Both the position numbers and the translations under genes were made by a program. From Paraspadella gotoi (lineage: Eukaryota; Chaetognatha), in contig CM119263.1 of assembly GCA_051294375.1 (NCBI GenBank), positions 1,391,690 through 1,455,689 on the forward strand: 64,000 bases of DNA, given 5' to 3'. The notes beneath the pieces are model-generated. The model was not told the DNA's origin. It saw only the letters and a list, made by a program, of their open reading frames with translations, and made no database searches. This document shows positions 22,150 through 34,948 of this stretch, piece by piece (position 1 is the first letter of the stretch; each line of letters begins with the position of its first letter).

Positions 22150-22305
22150 CTATTTATAGTCGACAATCGGATCAACGACATGGGCTCGGTTTCCCGATGG
22201 CATGAAGCCCGTCTTCTCATTGGTTGATTCCCGACGATGATTCATCCAATCGGCGAGTCCTTGGTAGATTTCATCCGAGTCGCGGATCCGATTCAATTCT
22301 TGGTT
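22150..22305 (-). CDS. terminal exon of an unidentified minus-strand gene (block copy 1)
   Basis: After GCATTTCAGATGGAATCAG, 51 codons are open in phase 0 to TAG. The peptide contains NQELNRIRDSDEIYQ, GLADWMNHRREST, NEKTGFMPSGNRAH and VVDPIVDYK. It is soluble, charged and non-repetitive, clearly unlike the surrounding purine arrays. It joins in frame to the exon at 22916-22972. A tandem acceptor ten bases upstream (TTTCAG|ATGG) would enter with a different phase. No family recognised. Copy 2 (30656-30811) preserves the frame with two substitutions near the end. Confidence 0.6.
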   Translation of the reverse strand, partial: NQELNRIRDSDEIYQGLADWMNHRRESTNEKTGFMPSGNRAHVVDPIVDYK

Positions 22306-22377
22306 CTGATTCCATCTGAAATGCTAAGAATAATTCTCAATAAGAAGCTTTGTAGCAAAGTTAATGTTAAAATGGGA

Positions 22378-22850
22378 CAATGAGAAAAGAAAAGGGAAAT
22401 GAGAAAAGAAAAGGGAAATGAGAAAGGGAAATGAGAGAAATGAGAAAGAGAAAGGGAAATAAGAAAAAAATGAGAAAAGAAAAGGGAAATGAGAAAGGAA
22501 AAAGGGAAATGAGAAAAGAAAAGGAAATGAAAGAAAAGAAAGGGAAATGAGAAAGAAAGGGAAATGAGAAAGAAAAGGGAAATGAGAAAGGGAAAAGGAA
22601 ATAAGAAAGGGCAAGGAAATGAGAATAAGGAAAATGAGAAAGGAAAGGGAAATGAGAAAGGTAAAGGGAAATGAGAAAGAGAAAGGGAAATGAGAAAGGG
22701 AAAGGGAAATGAGATAGAGAAAGGGAAATGAGAAAGATTATGGAAATGAGAAAGGGAAAAGGATAAAAAGGCAAGGGAAATGAGAAAGGTAAAGGGAAGT
22801 GAGAAAGAGAAAGGGAAATGAGAAAGGGAAAGAGAAACAAAGATTTTGTC
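22378..22850. repeat. GGGAAATGAGAAAG minisatellite
   Basis: About 25 units of 16-19 bp, purine-rich. It lies in the intron between the two exons of the minus-strand gene. Copy 2 is at 30890-31355. Confidence 0.9.
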
Positions 22851-22915
22851 GGAGGTAGAGAAAAAATTACAATCGCCAAAGCGAGGAGGTAAGTCGCGCG
22901 ATGAAACGAACTCAC

Positions 22916-22972
22916 CCTCTGAACGAGTTGGAAGCTCGACTTCACTTCTGCTTCAATCTCGGTTCCAGGAAA
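22916..22972 (-). CDS. internal exon of the same minus-strand gene (block copy 1)
   Basis: Nineteen codons, phase 0 at both ends: after TTAAATTAG, FPGTEIEAEVK then SSFQLVQR, ending CAGAGG|GTGAGT, a strong donor. Its 57-nt length and frame are identical in copy 2 (31435-31491). Sequence upstream is a (GTC)n/ACCGAT run that would be intron. Confidence 0.5.
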
Positions 22973-22989
22973 CTAATTTAACGAGATGA

Positions 22990-23075
22990 TGACGACGACG
23001 ACGACGACATCGGTGACGACGACGACGACGACATCGGTGACGACGACGACGACGACGACATCGGTGACGACGACA
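22990..23075. repeat. (GAC)n with ATCGGT interruptions
   Basis: Three GACGACGACGACGACATCGGT blocks, conserved in copy 2 (31509-31590). Confidence 0.9.
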
Positions 23076-23129
23076 AGGACAGATTCACTGCCATTAGTCG
23101 ACTTAAAAAAGTCTCGAGTTACCGAATTC

Positions 23130-23133
23130 AATC

Positions 23134-23208
<75 letters not shown>

Positions 23209-23236
23209 TTATTTCCTTCTAACGGTCGTGCTTTCA

Positions 23237-23307
<71 letters not shown>

Positions 23308-23334
23308 TATTTCCTTCTAACGGCCGTGCTTTCA

Positions 23335-23409
<75 letters not shown>
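23130..23409. repeat. three (CT)n tracts, each followed by TTTATTTCCTTCTAACGG
   Basis: A unit of about 95 bp, (CT)n plus TTTCCTTCTAACGGCCGTG, is present three times here. In copy 2 (31650-31795)  there is one, a clear allelic-type length difference. Confidence 0.9.
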
Positions 23410-23411
<2 letters not shown>

Positions 23412-23731
23412 ATTTCCTTCTAACGGCCGTGCTTTCATCCATCGTTTGCCTTTGGCTCCTGAGTTGAAAAGAGAAAAATGAAAAAATAAAAAAGTGTAAA
23501 GAATAAAAAAAACTAAGGAAGAAAAAGAAAAGAAGGAAAAAGAAAGAAAAGACAAAAATGAAAAGAAAAGAACAGACAACAAGGAAAAAGAAAAGAACAG
23601 ACAATAAGAAAAGAAAAGAAAAGACAAAAAGGAAAAAGAAAAAAGGCAAGAAGGAAAAAAAAAGAAAGACAAGAAGGAAAAAAAAAAGATTCATTCCGAT
23701 CTCACCTCTTTTTTTTTTCTTTCCCAGGAAA

Positions 23732-23780
<49 letters not shown>

Positions 23781-23956
23781 GTGATCACCGAAAATTCACG
23801 TAAAACAAATCCATATTTTTTTGTTATTTCTCAAATTCGCCTTTTCTCAATTTACTACTCTTTTAAAATAACCAATAAATAAAACAAATCACAGTTTACT
23901 TTGAGACAAATAGTGTTTTTAATAATGAATTAAATTTTCCGCGCTCCGATTTTCAG

Positions 23957-24044
23957 TTACCATCGTGACTTCTTTAACGACAACAACGACAACTACAACG
24001 ACAACAACGAGGCCGCATCTCCTCTTCTTTGGTTGAAACTTTGA
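23957..24044 (+). CDS. possible short terminal exon
   Basis: CTCCGATTTTCAG precedes an open stretch (YHRDFFNDNNDNYNDN, then NEAASPLLWLKL) to TGA. The sequence is unchanged in copy 2 (32300-32387), whereas flanks carry indels. The Asn/Asp part is a (GACAAC)n-like run, so a low-complexity accident is possible. Confidence 0.25.
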
Positions 24045-24054
24045 TCGATGACGA

Positions 24055-24460
24055 CAAAAGAATTAGAAAAAGAATTAAAAAAGAATTAGAAAAGAATTAG
24101 AAAATAAATTAGAAAAGAATTAAAAAAGAATTTGAAAATAAGTTAGAAAATAATTAAAAAAAGAATTAGAAAATGAGTTAGAAAATGAATTAAAAAATGA
24201 ATTAGAAAAAATAATTAGAAAAATAATTAGAAAAAGAATTAGAAAAAGAATTAAAAAAAAATTAGAAAAAGAATTTAAAGAAGAATTAGAAAAAGAATTA
24301 GAAAAAGAATTAAAAAAGAATTAGAAAAAGAATTAGAAAAAGAATTAGAAAAGGAATTAAAAAAAGAATTAGAAAAAGAATTAAAAAAAAATTAGAAAAA
24401 GAATTAAAAAAGTATTTGAAAAAGTGTTAAAACAAGAATTAGAAAAAGGGAAAAACGAGA
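24055..24460. repeat. 12-bp minisatellite GAATTAGAAAAA
   Basis: About 30 imperfect units; copy 2 at 32400-32805. Confidence 0.9.
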
Positions 24461-24519
24461 AAAGTGAAAAAAGGAAAGAATTGCACAAAAATAGAATTGC
24501 CAGTTTTGGAATGAAAGGC

Positions 24520-25069
24520 CACTGGCACTATACCCATAGAACCTGTATTATCATTTAAACTATTTATTTATTATTTTTTTATCCACAAACATTCTTTTTT
24601 TTATTATTCTTTCTATTATAAGTATATATAAAACTGTCTTGAAGAAAAAGTATGTTTCAAACAAATCCTATGCGACTCTACGGTCAATAAAGTCTCCAAT
24701 TCCTTTTAACTTATTCCATTCGATTCCATTACTTTCAAAAAAATTTCATTCCATTTCATTTTTTTACATTCATTTCAATTACATTACATTTTATTTCTTT
24801 CCATTCATTTAAATTAAATTCCAACTCGTTCTATTATTCCTTATCATTGCGTGCAATTCCGCTGATTCCCTTCCATTACATATGCCATTCAGTTTCATTA
24901 CATTCTCATTCATTCACCTCATTCCATTTAACTCTTATTCCATTTCATTCCATTTCATTACATTCCGTTTACTTCCATTTCATTTCACTTCATTCCAATT
25001 AATTTAATTGATTCAAATATCACATCCTTAATTCTCCCAACTTCTGCTCATTCGAAGTTAAACTCTCGG
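24520..25069. other. ATTCC/CATTT-rich stretch, no gene
   Basis: TTCCATTTCATT pentamer-like repeats; ends at the 25-N gap. Confidence 0.6.
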
Positions 25070-25094
25070 NNNNNNNNNNNNNNNNNNNNNNNNN
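25070..25094. other. assembly gap, exactly 25 N
   Basis: Separates the two copies of the 8.4-kb block. The same 25-N size separates the second local duplication at 59022-59046. Confidence 1.
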
Positions 25095-26711
25095 GGAGTT
25101 TTCCAAAATTGGGTTCAGGGAATTTTGGAATTCTCTTCAAGGAAAAACCCGCGCATCCGAATCGCAATTGAAGCGCGGATTTTATGTGAGTCATCATTAT
25201 GCCTCAATTCACAAAAAAAATAAAAAACAGGAACGTTGATTCCAATGTGTTGCGCCGCCGAAGTTCTTACTTTTTTCATGTTTTATGACAAGACGTGACA
25301 TGACTAAAAACTTTTATGACATGCACTGCATCGAAATTTTAGTTTTCGGATTTCCTGAAAGACAGACTAGACAGACCGACAGACAGACCGACAGACAGAC
25401 CGACAGACAGACCACAGACCAACCAAAAAGTGACTAAATAGAGTTGCTTCCGCGGAGCAACTAAAAAAAGATAAAAAAAGAACGACGTGAATTGACCTTT
25501 AGTCTTCATGGTTCATGTATTATGAGGTTTAAAGTTGATCGGTGACTAAGACTGAGAATAATGACAATTACTGAAAGTGAAAATAAAGTTATAAAGAGAA
25601 AACTTAAAACTGACCAAACTAAAAAGAGTTTTTGAAATGGTTATAGTTGAAAAAAAAAAGCCCGAAGAAGCAAAATACAAGCCAAGAACAAGCAGGAAAA
25701 AGTGAAAATCGTGTGAAAAAAGCAGAAAAACGCGTTTTACACGAAGGCAGCCTTCGCAATAAAACTTTTTCCAACTCAATTTTACCGGCAAATGCGTCGT
25801 TCCGCCTGCCGATTGCCGATTGCCAACAGCCAACCTCCGACTGCTTATACTATAGATGCCTTGAAAACTTCCAACAGCCAACTACCACCTGCCAACGTCC
25901 ACTTTCGCTCTGCCGGCACCGCGATTGCCGACTACACACTGAGTAATGCGTATTGCCGGCCTGCCAACAACCAACTTCTGGCTATCGTTCTGTCAACAGG
26001 CAACAGCCAACTCAGACTGCATATTGCCGCCTGCCGACTTCCGCCTGACGACTTACGCCTGACGACTGTGGGAAATCGACGCATCATCTCAGATTCTTTA
26101 TTTTCCTTTTTCTTTCTACGAATTCACGATTTCTTTTTTTTTTCTTTTTTTTTCTTTCTTAAATCTCTCGACGACCGTTTGGCGTTGAGCTCAGTTTTAT
26201 TGCTTATTTTTTCGTCTAAAAAACAATTCGACTCTGAATGTTAAAAAGATTTATATTTTTATTTTAAAAAATTTTGAGATTTTTTTTTTCGGTTGGATTT
26301 GACTTCTAAAATCCAGGCTTGCGATTCCATCCCAAGATTTTTGGTTAAATTTGTTGTCTTTACGATTCATTTTAAGATTTTTGCTCCTAAGTTTTGTTTG
26401 GCCATTCTCAATTAACATTTTCACCTTTCCCATTTTTAGGTTAAATTAAATAATTTGTAATTGTTGTTTATTTGTCAATAACATTTTTACATTTTACATT
26501 ATCAGTTTAGAAAACTAACTATTTTATTTTAAAAAAGGGAACGAGGTTTAGATCCTGAATTCGTTCGCCATTTTTCAATATCGTTTCAACTTTCCTTTTC
26601 AGTTGCTAACGGAAAACAGGTTCTAAGTTTCCATTTGTTTTCCTTTTTCCCCAAGTTTTTTATCGACCCCTAGACGACGTTTCCGATTCCCAAGATTCCA
26701 AGGAGGGAAAT

Positions 26712-26745
<34 letters not shown>

Positions 26746-28394
26746 TCGTCGTCACTTTTCCTTCCGGGGTTTCTCTAAAAATTTCCTCTGGGACGCGAAG
26801 CAACATTGGCGTTCTGGAATCTGGATGCGATCCCCGCAAGATGGAGATGCGAATATATATTGCGAATATTTAATAGAAATAAAAGCTTCGTTTGCGATCA
26901 CTGTCTCCATGAAGGAAATTCACAAATATTCTAATATATGTAGATTTATGGGCTTCCAGTTGACAGTTGATATTAATAAAATTTACAATTCCAGAATTGA
27001 ATATTAATCAAGTGATTACATTTTGATGAAGAAACGGAAAGTAGAAGTAACTTAAGGAGATGCGAAATGCAGATGTCGCCTGTGCAGATGTCCGAGATTT
27101 CAACAGGTGCCCGGATGCCCTCGTCGCGATGAGTGCAACCGAGGCGGAGATTCGCCAGATGCGCTCAATTGATTGCATCTAGCACCGAGGCGTCGGCATC
27201 GCTCGATGAAGAAACGACCTTGAGAAAGAGAGAGAGAGAGACGAGAGAGAGAGAGAGAGAGAGAAGAGAGAAGAGAGAGGAGAGAGAGAGAGAGAGAGAG
27301 TGGAGGAAATGGGACGGAGGAAAAAAAATGAACTGAACGGAAAGAGTTTTGAAAGAGAATTAATAAAAGAAAAGGTAAAGAAAAGAAAGAGAGAGAAAAG
27401 AAAAGAAAAAAAGAAAAGAAAAGAATTGGGAGACAAAGTAATGAGGCGACGAAAAGACGATAGGAGAAGGAAGAGAGAGGTGAGAAAAGAGGGAAGAGAG
27501 AGAAATTGAAAGAGGAGATAGGAGAAAGAAAAGAGAGGTGAGGAAAGAGGAGGGAGAGAGGATATTGAAAAGAGGAGATAGGAGAAAGAAAAGAGAGGTG
27601 AGGAAAGAAGAGGGGAGAGAGGAAATTGAAAAGAGGAGATAGGAGAGAAGAAAAGAGAGGTGAGGAAAGAGGAGGGAGAGAGGAAATTGAAAAAAGGAGA
27701 TAGGGAGAATAGAGGAGAGAGGAGAGAAAAGTGGATAGGAGAAGAGAAAAAAGAGAAGAGAGGAGAGAAAAACGGATAGGAGAAGGGGAAAAGAGAGAAG
27801 AGAGGAGAGAAAAAAGAAGAGGAGAAAAGGAAAGTAGGAAAGAGAAAAGAGGAAAGATAAACAGTCGAATAGTCATGAGGAAAGATGAGATAAAAGAGAG
27901 AATTAAGCAAAAGAGAAATTCGCATAAAATGAAGAGAATCGATGAAGTTTCTTCTTTTGACGCAGTCTCGATTTGACGCAGTTTCTTGACGCAGTCTTTG
28001 ACTCAGCCTCGATTCGCTTTAGGGTCGAGGTCGAATCGAGTTGAATCGATGGAACTCTTCAATAAGTATTAATATTATTACTTCAAATAACGCAAGTATT
28101 AATCTTTTTACTTGCGTCGGTTCATATTTGATTAACTTACTAAGTTTGCTATGGAGGTCTGATTTGAACCGGATCCATAATCCATGGATCTGTAGGTCTT
28201 GCAAGAGAGCAAGACCTACTGATCCATAATCTATGGATCTGTAGTCTTGCAAGAAGCAACAGACGTTTTTCCATCCATGAATTTCCGAGACTGAGTATTT
28301 TTTGGTCTCTTGCTTCAGACCCCAGAGCATCTGGCAACGTTGCCTCTGTCTCCATGGAATCTTTTTTCTTGGCATCACCATCGCTGCTGGCACT

Positions 28395-28474
<80 letters not shown>

Positions 28475-30655
28475 CCCTCCATTTGCGGTGGGGCGACCCA
28501 TGGCACTTCCACGGCCTTTGGATATTCCACGTGGCTTCGCCATTGGCCCCTTTGGTTCCCCCTTCCCTCCGACACCCTCTCCCCTTCGCCCTTCCTCTCC
28601 CCTTCCTCTCTCCTCTTCCTCTCTCCCCTTCCTTCCCCCTTCTCTCCCTTCCTCTCTCCTTCCTCTCCCCTTCTCCTTCCCTTTCAAAAAAAAAAAGAAA
28701 GGTAATCGCGCGGAATATTTCCCGATAACGATCGCTATTCTGCTTGGGGAATATTTAATTTAGAAGATAAAAGCTAAACGACTATTTTGGTACGAAATTG
28801 GTACAACCAATATGTATCTTTATCAATTATCTAACATTTGAACTATTAATTATCAAGAGCAAGACGGCGATGGAATCAAATTGTTTGGAGAGTTTTTACT
28901 TAAAATTACTATTATTACTGTTATATAGCGCTAAATAAATACTGTTTAAATTTAATTTAAAGTTATCAAAATGTATGTAGTACATAACATTTTCTACTGT
29001 GTTTGAAGACTAAATATTAACTCACACTCACACACATTAAAAAAGTGTGAGAGAGGGAGGGGCCGAAGAGGGTCAGGGGAAAACGAGAGAGATCAAGGAA
29101 AAAGACGGGAGAAGGAAGAGGGGAGAGGAGAGAAAGATAAGGAGGAAGAGAGGAGGAACAGGAAGAAGAAAAGAAATATGAAGAGGAAGTGAGGAGTAAG
29201 AGGAAGAAGAAAAAGAAATGTCAATAGGAGAGAGGAGGAAAAGGAAGAAGAAAAAGAAAAGTAAAAAGGAAGAGAGGAGGAAGAGGAAGAAGAAAGAGAA
29301 GGGTAAAGAAGAAGAAAGAAGGAAGAGGAAGAGAGAAGAAGAAATGTAAAGAGGAAGAGAGAAGGAAGAGGAAAAAGAAAAAGAAATGTAAAGAGGAAAG
29401 AGAGGAGAAGAGGAAGAAGAAAAAGAAATGTAAAGAGGAAGAGAGGAACTGGATGAACAGGAAGAAGAAAGAAAAGGGTAAAGAGGAAGGGAGGAGGAAG
29501 AGGAAGAAGAAAAAGAAATGTAAAGAAAAGAGAGGAGGAATAGGAGGAAGAGGAAGAAGAAAGAGAAGAGTAAAAAGGAAGAAGGAGGGAAGAGAAGAAG
29601 AAAAGGAAATGTAAAGAGAAGAGAGGAGGGATAGGAAGAACAGGAAGAAGAAAGAGAAAGGTAAAGGAAGAGAAAGGAAGAGGAAAAAGAGGAAGAACTG
29701 TAAAAAGAGAAGGGTAAAGAGGAAGAGAGAGGAGGAAAGAGATTCGGCCGAGGTTCCGGATTCTTGACCAACCGGAATAAAAAAAAAGGGAAATTGGAAA
29801 ACCAAGGACCAAATCTCCATAAACGGAGTTGATGACGGCGGCGCCGGCCGCGCCCGTGACATGCCGACCCCGATGCCAGTGTCGGGTCAGTGCCACGCCT
29901 TGAATACGACCCGTTGCAGCGCGGCATTTTTTTAGCTGAGCAAAAGGACGCCGGTAGGGCAGCCAGAGAGACGACGCCGACCCATATACACTGACGACGA
30001 TTCCATTCGCTTTTTGACATCTCTCTACTTTAGAGGTGTGAAAAATGTGAGATTTGGATTTCTGATTTAACAAATATAAAAGAGTTTAATTTTACTAAAC
30101 CAAATAAAAATGAAATGTGTCATTATTTAAATATATTTAAATAGATGTATGGACGGACAGACTGGTAAAGTGACTTATAGAGTCGCGCGTCGATTACGCG
30201 ACTAAAAAAAAAAAGAAATCGATGAAAATCGCGGGAAAAAACTGGTGAGAGTTGGAAACCAGTCGACTCGGCCGGAGAGAGAAGGATGAGAAAAATACGT
30301 GAGAAGAGGAGGAAAGAGAAGAGACTGAAAAGAGAAGAGAAAGATGGAGGGGAGAGAAAAAAAAGATGGAGGAAAGAGAGAAGAAAGAAAAGAGAAGATA
30401 TAATGATGGAGGAAAGAGAGAAGAAAGATAAGAGATTGGTAAAACTGAATGAGACAGAGAAGAATGAGAAGAAAAAAAAGAAAAAAAGAGAAGAGAAGAG
30501 AAGAGGAGAAGGAAAAAAGAGGTGGGAGAGAAATTGTTATGAAGCATTTATTTTGTTGTTTTGTTTTTTAACTGAATCAAGTATTGCAGATGTCGCGCCT
30601 ATCCTTTGCTAACATTTAACATTTGAGACAGAATGATGAGTACAAAAATGGTCAG

Positions 30656-30811
30656 CTATTTATAGTCGCACATCGGATCAACGACATGGGCTCGGTTTCC
30701 CGATGGCATGAAGCCCGTCTTCTCATTGGTTGATTCCCGACGATGATTCATCCAATCGGCGAGTCCTTGGTAGATTTCATCCGAGTCGCGGATCCGATTC
30801 AATTCTTGGTT
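30656..30811 (-). CDS. terminal exon, second copy
   Basis: Same length and frame as 22150-22305. The last codons read VDPMCDYK instead of VDPIVDYK; the stop is conserved. The open frame survives in both copies although neighbouring noncoding DNA differs by many indels, which supports real coding sequence. Confidence 0.6.
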   Translation of the reverse strand, partial: NQELNRIRDSDEIYQGLADWMNHRRESTNEKTGFMPSGNRAHVVDPMCDYK

Positions 30812-31434
30812 CTGATTCCATCTGAAATGCTAAGAATAATTCTCAATAAAAGCTTTGTAGCAAAGTTAATGTTTAAAAAGGGAACAATGAGAAAAGAAAA
30901 GGAAATGAGAAAAGAAAAGGGAAATGAGAAAGGGAAAAGGAAATGAGAAAGAGAAAGGGAAATAAGAAAAAGAAATGAGAAAAGAAAAGGGAAATGAGAA
31001 AGGAAAAGGGAAATGAGAAAAGAAAAGGGAAATGAGAAAAGAAAAGGGAAATGAGAAAGAGAAAGGGAAATGAGAAAAGAAAAGGGAAATGAGAAAGGGA
31101 AAAGGAAATAAGAAAGGGCAAGGGAAATGAGAAAGGTAAAGGAAAATGAGAAAGGGAAAGGGAAATGAGAAAGGTAAAGGGAAATGAGAAAGAGAAAGGG
31201 AAATGAGAAAGGGAAAGGGAAATGAGATAGAGAAAGGGAAATGAGAAAAGATTATGGAAATGAGAAAGGGAAAAGGAAATGAGAAAGGGCAAGGGAAATG
31301 AGAAAGGTAAAGGGAAGTGAGAAAGAGAAAGGGAAATGAGAAAGGGAAAGAGAAACAAAGATTTTGTCGGAGGTAGAGAAAAAATTACAATCGCCAAAGC
31401 GAGGAGGTAAGTCGCGCGATGAAAACGAACTCAC

Positions 31435-31491
31435 CCTCTGAACGAGTTGGAAGCTCGACTTCACTTCTGCTTCAATCTCGGTTCCAGGAAA
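31435..31491 (-). CDS. internal exon, second copy
   Basis: Identical 57-nt exon with TTAG acceptor and GTGAGT donor, matching 22916-22972. Confidence 0.5.
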
Positions 31492-31652
31492 CTAATTTAA
31501 CGAGATGATGACGACGACGACGACGACATCGGTGACGACGACGACGACGACATCGGTGACGACGACGACGACGACGACATCGGTGACGACGACAAGGACA
31601 GATTCACTGCCATTAGTCGACTTAAAAAAGTCTCGAGTTACCGAATTCAATC

Positions 31653-31761
<109 letters not shown>

Positions 31762-32089
31762 ATTTCCTTCTAACGGCCGTGCTTTCATCCATCGTTTGCC
31801 TTTGGCTCCTGAGTTGAAAAGAGAAAAATGAAAAAATAAAAAAAGTGTAAAGAATAAAAAAAACTAAGGAAGAAAAAGAAAAGAAGGAAAAAGAAAAGAA
31901 AAGACAAAAATGAAAAAGAAAAGAACAGACAACAAGGAAAAAGAAAAGAACAGACAATAAGGAAAAAGAAAAGAAAAGACAAAAAGGAAAAAGAAAAAAG
32001 GCAAGAAGGAAAAAAAAAGAAAGACAAGAAGGAAAAAAAAAAAAGATTGCATTCCGATCTCACCTCTTTTTTTTTGCTTTCGCCAGGAA

Positions 32090-32121
<32 letters not shown>

Positions 32122-33489
32122 GGTGATCACCGAAAATTCACGTAAAACAAATCCATATTTTTTTGTTATTTTCTCAAATTCGCCTTTTCTCAATTTACTA
32201 CTCTTTTAAAATAACCAATAAATAAAACAAATCACAGTTTACTTTGAGACAAATAGTGTTTTTAATAATGAATTAAATTTTCCGCGCTCCGATTTTCAGT
32301 TACCATCGTGACTTCTTTAACGACAACAACGACAACTACAACGACAACAACGAGGCCGCATCTCCTCTTCTTTGGTTGAAACTTTGATCGATGACGACAA
32401 AAGAATTAGAAAAAGAATTAGAAAAAGAATTAGAAAAAGAATTAGAAAATAAATTAGAAAAAGAATTAAAAAAAGAATTTGAAAATAAGTTAGAAAAATA
32501 ATTAAAAAAAGAATTAGAAAATGAGTTAGAAAATGAATTAAAAAATGAATTAGAAAAATAATTAGAAAAATAATTAGAAAAAGAATTAGAAAAAGAATTA
32601 AAAAAAAATTAGAAAAAGAATTTAAAGAAGAATTAGAAAAAGAATTAGAAAAAGAATTAAAAAAGAATTAGAAAAAGAATTAGAAAAAGAATTAGAAAAG
32701 GAATTAAAAAAAGAATTAGAAAAAGAATTAAAAAAAAATTAGAAAAAGAATTAAAAAAAGTATTTGAAAAAGTGTTAAAACAAGAATTAGAAAAAGGGAA
32801 AAACGAGAAAAGTGAAAAAAGGAAAGAATTGCACAAAAATAGAATTGCCAGTTTTGGAATGAAAGGCCACTGGCACTATACCCATAGAACCTGTATTATC
32901 ATTTAAACTATTTATTTATTATTTTTTTAATCCACAAACATTCTTTTTTTTATTATTCTTTCTATTATAAGTTATATATAAAACTGTCTTGAAGAAAAAG
33001 TATGTTTCAAACAAATCCTATGCGACTCTACGGTCAATAAAGTCTCCAATTCCTTTTAACTTATTCCATTCGATTCCATTACTTTCAAAAAAATTTCATT
33101 CCATTTCATTTTTTTACATTCATTTCAATTACATTACATTTTATTTCTTTCCATTCATTTAAATTAAATTCCAACTCGTTCTATTATTCCTTATCATTGC
33201 GTGCAATTCCGCTGATTCCCTTCCATTACATATGCCATTCAGTTTCATTACATTCTCATTTCATTCCACCTCATTCCATTTAACTCTTATTCCATTTCAT
33301 TCCATTTCATTACATTCCGTTTACTTCCATTTCATTTCACTTCATTCCAATTAATTTAATTGATTCAAATATCACATCCTTAATTCTCCCAACTTCTGCT
33401 CATTCGGAAGTTAAACTCTCGGCACTGTTTTCTGAAAGCGTACAATTTCTTTTCGTAATCTGTAAACTGAATTTTATTTTTACCAAATT

Positions 33490-33685
33490 CGTAACCCTAA
33501 TCCTTAATCCTTAATCTTATCCCCTAACTGTATAACTTAATCTTTAATCCCTAACCAAATTTTTAATTTTAAGACTAATTCCTCACTCTAACTTAATACC
33601 TATCCTTTACCCATTACTTTTATTTTAAAACCTTAAAATTTATTTGATTATGAATTTAAGATGAAATAAGGCGCTTTTGGTAAAT
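33490..33685 (-). mobile_element. copy of the TTAGGG-like-core element
   Basis: CCCTAATCCTTAATCC-type repeats with GAAATAAGGCGCTTTTGG at the right end. Confidence 0.45.
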
Positions 33686-33799
33686 ATGTCATAGTCATTT
33701 AAAGAAATAAACTTCGTCGTTTGTAAACAAAAACAAACTTTGTTTTCTCTCTCAAGGTAAATATGTCCAAAGTCGGCATATTTGCTTCTCCTGTCCTTG

Positions 33800-33800
33800 T

Positions 33801-33855
<55 letters not shown>
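33800..33855. repeat. (CT)n microsatellite
   Basis: About 56 bp with one TTCT interruption. Confidence 0.9.
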
Positions 33856-33861
<6 letters not shown>

Positions 33862-34019
33862 CTCATCAATTTTTCAAGCAAAAACAAAAGAGCAACGCAA
33901 TGAAAAATTGAGGAGCGATGTATTTTTAATCATGTATCGTTTTCCCCGTCTCGTCCGCCTGAGGGCGCCTTGTAGAGCGTCCCGTTTTAATTTTTAAGTC
34001 GACTTCGAGTTCGAAGGAA

Positions 34020-34290
34020 AAAAAAACAAAATGGCGGATGAAAACAAGTTTCTCGTCTCGTTTGTTTCGCTTTTTTGACGTCTCAGCCGGAAGTGAGAAA
34101 CGCTAGCCGTCGTCGCCGCCGCCGCCACCGCCGCAGCCGCAGCCGCAAAAGTCCCTAGCTACCGACTCTGCCGCTTCCGCCGCAGCCGCTTCCACCAAGA
34201 TCTTAGTTACCGTCTCAGCTGCCGTGGCGGCATCTGCAGCCGCCCCAACGCCGCAGCGGCAGCTTCAGCCCTCGACCTCGCGGGCGTCGT
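34020..34290 (+). promoter_or_regulatory. CpG-rich promoter/5' UTR candidate
   Basis: Contains AAAATGGCGGATG (Kozak-like start or YY1-type motif), TGACGTCTCA (CRE-like) and GCCGGAAGTGAG (ETS site), then about 180 bp of dense GCC/GCA/CGC triplets. After the TGA at about 34108, one plus frame stays open through an alanine run (AVVAAAATAAAAAA) for about 88 codons. The motif set is typical of a TATA-less promoter. Whether the triplet-rich part is 5' UTR or a poly-Ala exon cannot be told. Confidence 0.35.
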
Positions 34291-34564
34291 TCCCCTCAAA
34301 CAAAAAAAGAAGTTTTTTTCAAATTGTCTTTTTTTTGTTATTCTCTGCGTCGCCAGCTAAAATATTTGGTCTCTTTGGTTACTGAAATAAAAATTATCTA
34401 AGAATAACAAAAACTTGAAAGAAAAAAAAATCTCAATAAAAAGATTGTCAAAAATTATTCATCGACAATTTTTTAAAAAAAACTCCGTGAATCTGCGAAC
34501 ATATAACTAAAGTTGAAGAAAAACTGCGAATTAAAAAAAATATATTGATTACCAGTTGTAAAGT

Positions 34565-34660
34565 ATTGTAAGTATTAAAATATTTTTTGTCGATGGATTC
34601 TAACCGAGCATAAAAAGTTAAACAAGAAATATAATTACAGTTTTTAAAAAACCTCAGTCT
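34565..34660 (-). mobile_element. partial R3 copy
   Basis: Reverse complement of TTGTTTAACTTTTTATGCTC and flanking AT-rich sequence of the 37645-38275 copy. Confidence 0.65.
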
Positions 34661-34681
34661 GTCCAGTGAATCACGTCGGCG

Positions 34682-34816
34682 TTACCAATGTGGCGGATAA
34701 TCGATGTCCGTCCAGAACCGGAAGAAGGCGTTGTAGACACGATCGGCGTCGCCACGTGCGTCAAGCTTGTTGCAGTTCAAATGCTTGAGAAGAATCATAA
34801 AAGTCTCCAAAACCAA
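34682..34816 (-). CDS. terminal exon of an unidentified minus-strand gene
   Basis: After TTATTAACGAAG the minus strand is open for 44 codons to TAA: LVLETFMILLKHLN, CNKLDARGDADRVYN and AFFRFWTDIDYPPHW. The tail is rich in aromatic residues and in C-ending codons (GAC, GGC, GTC, TAC, TTC), strong signs of real coding sequence in AT-rich surroundings. The plus strand is also open across part of this interval, as expected opposite a real exon. The acceptor has a weak polypyrimidine tract, so the exon could begin slightly upstream. The R3 fragment starts just past the stop. Confidence 0.6.
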   Translation of the reverse strand: MVLETFMILLKHLNCNKLDARGDADRVYNAFFRFWTDIDYPPHW

Positions 34817-34948
34817 CTTCGTTAATAAAAATTATTACCTTAATAAAATAAAGCATATAGCGGCGGGTTTCGGGTTGCGGTGTGTCACCTTTTAGGTTTA
34901 ATTTAGGAATTTTAGTTTTTGGATTATATTATTGTTTTTTAAATATAT

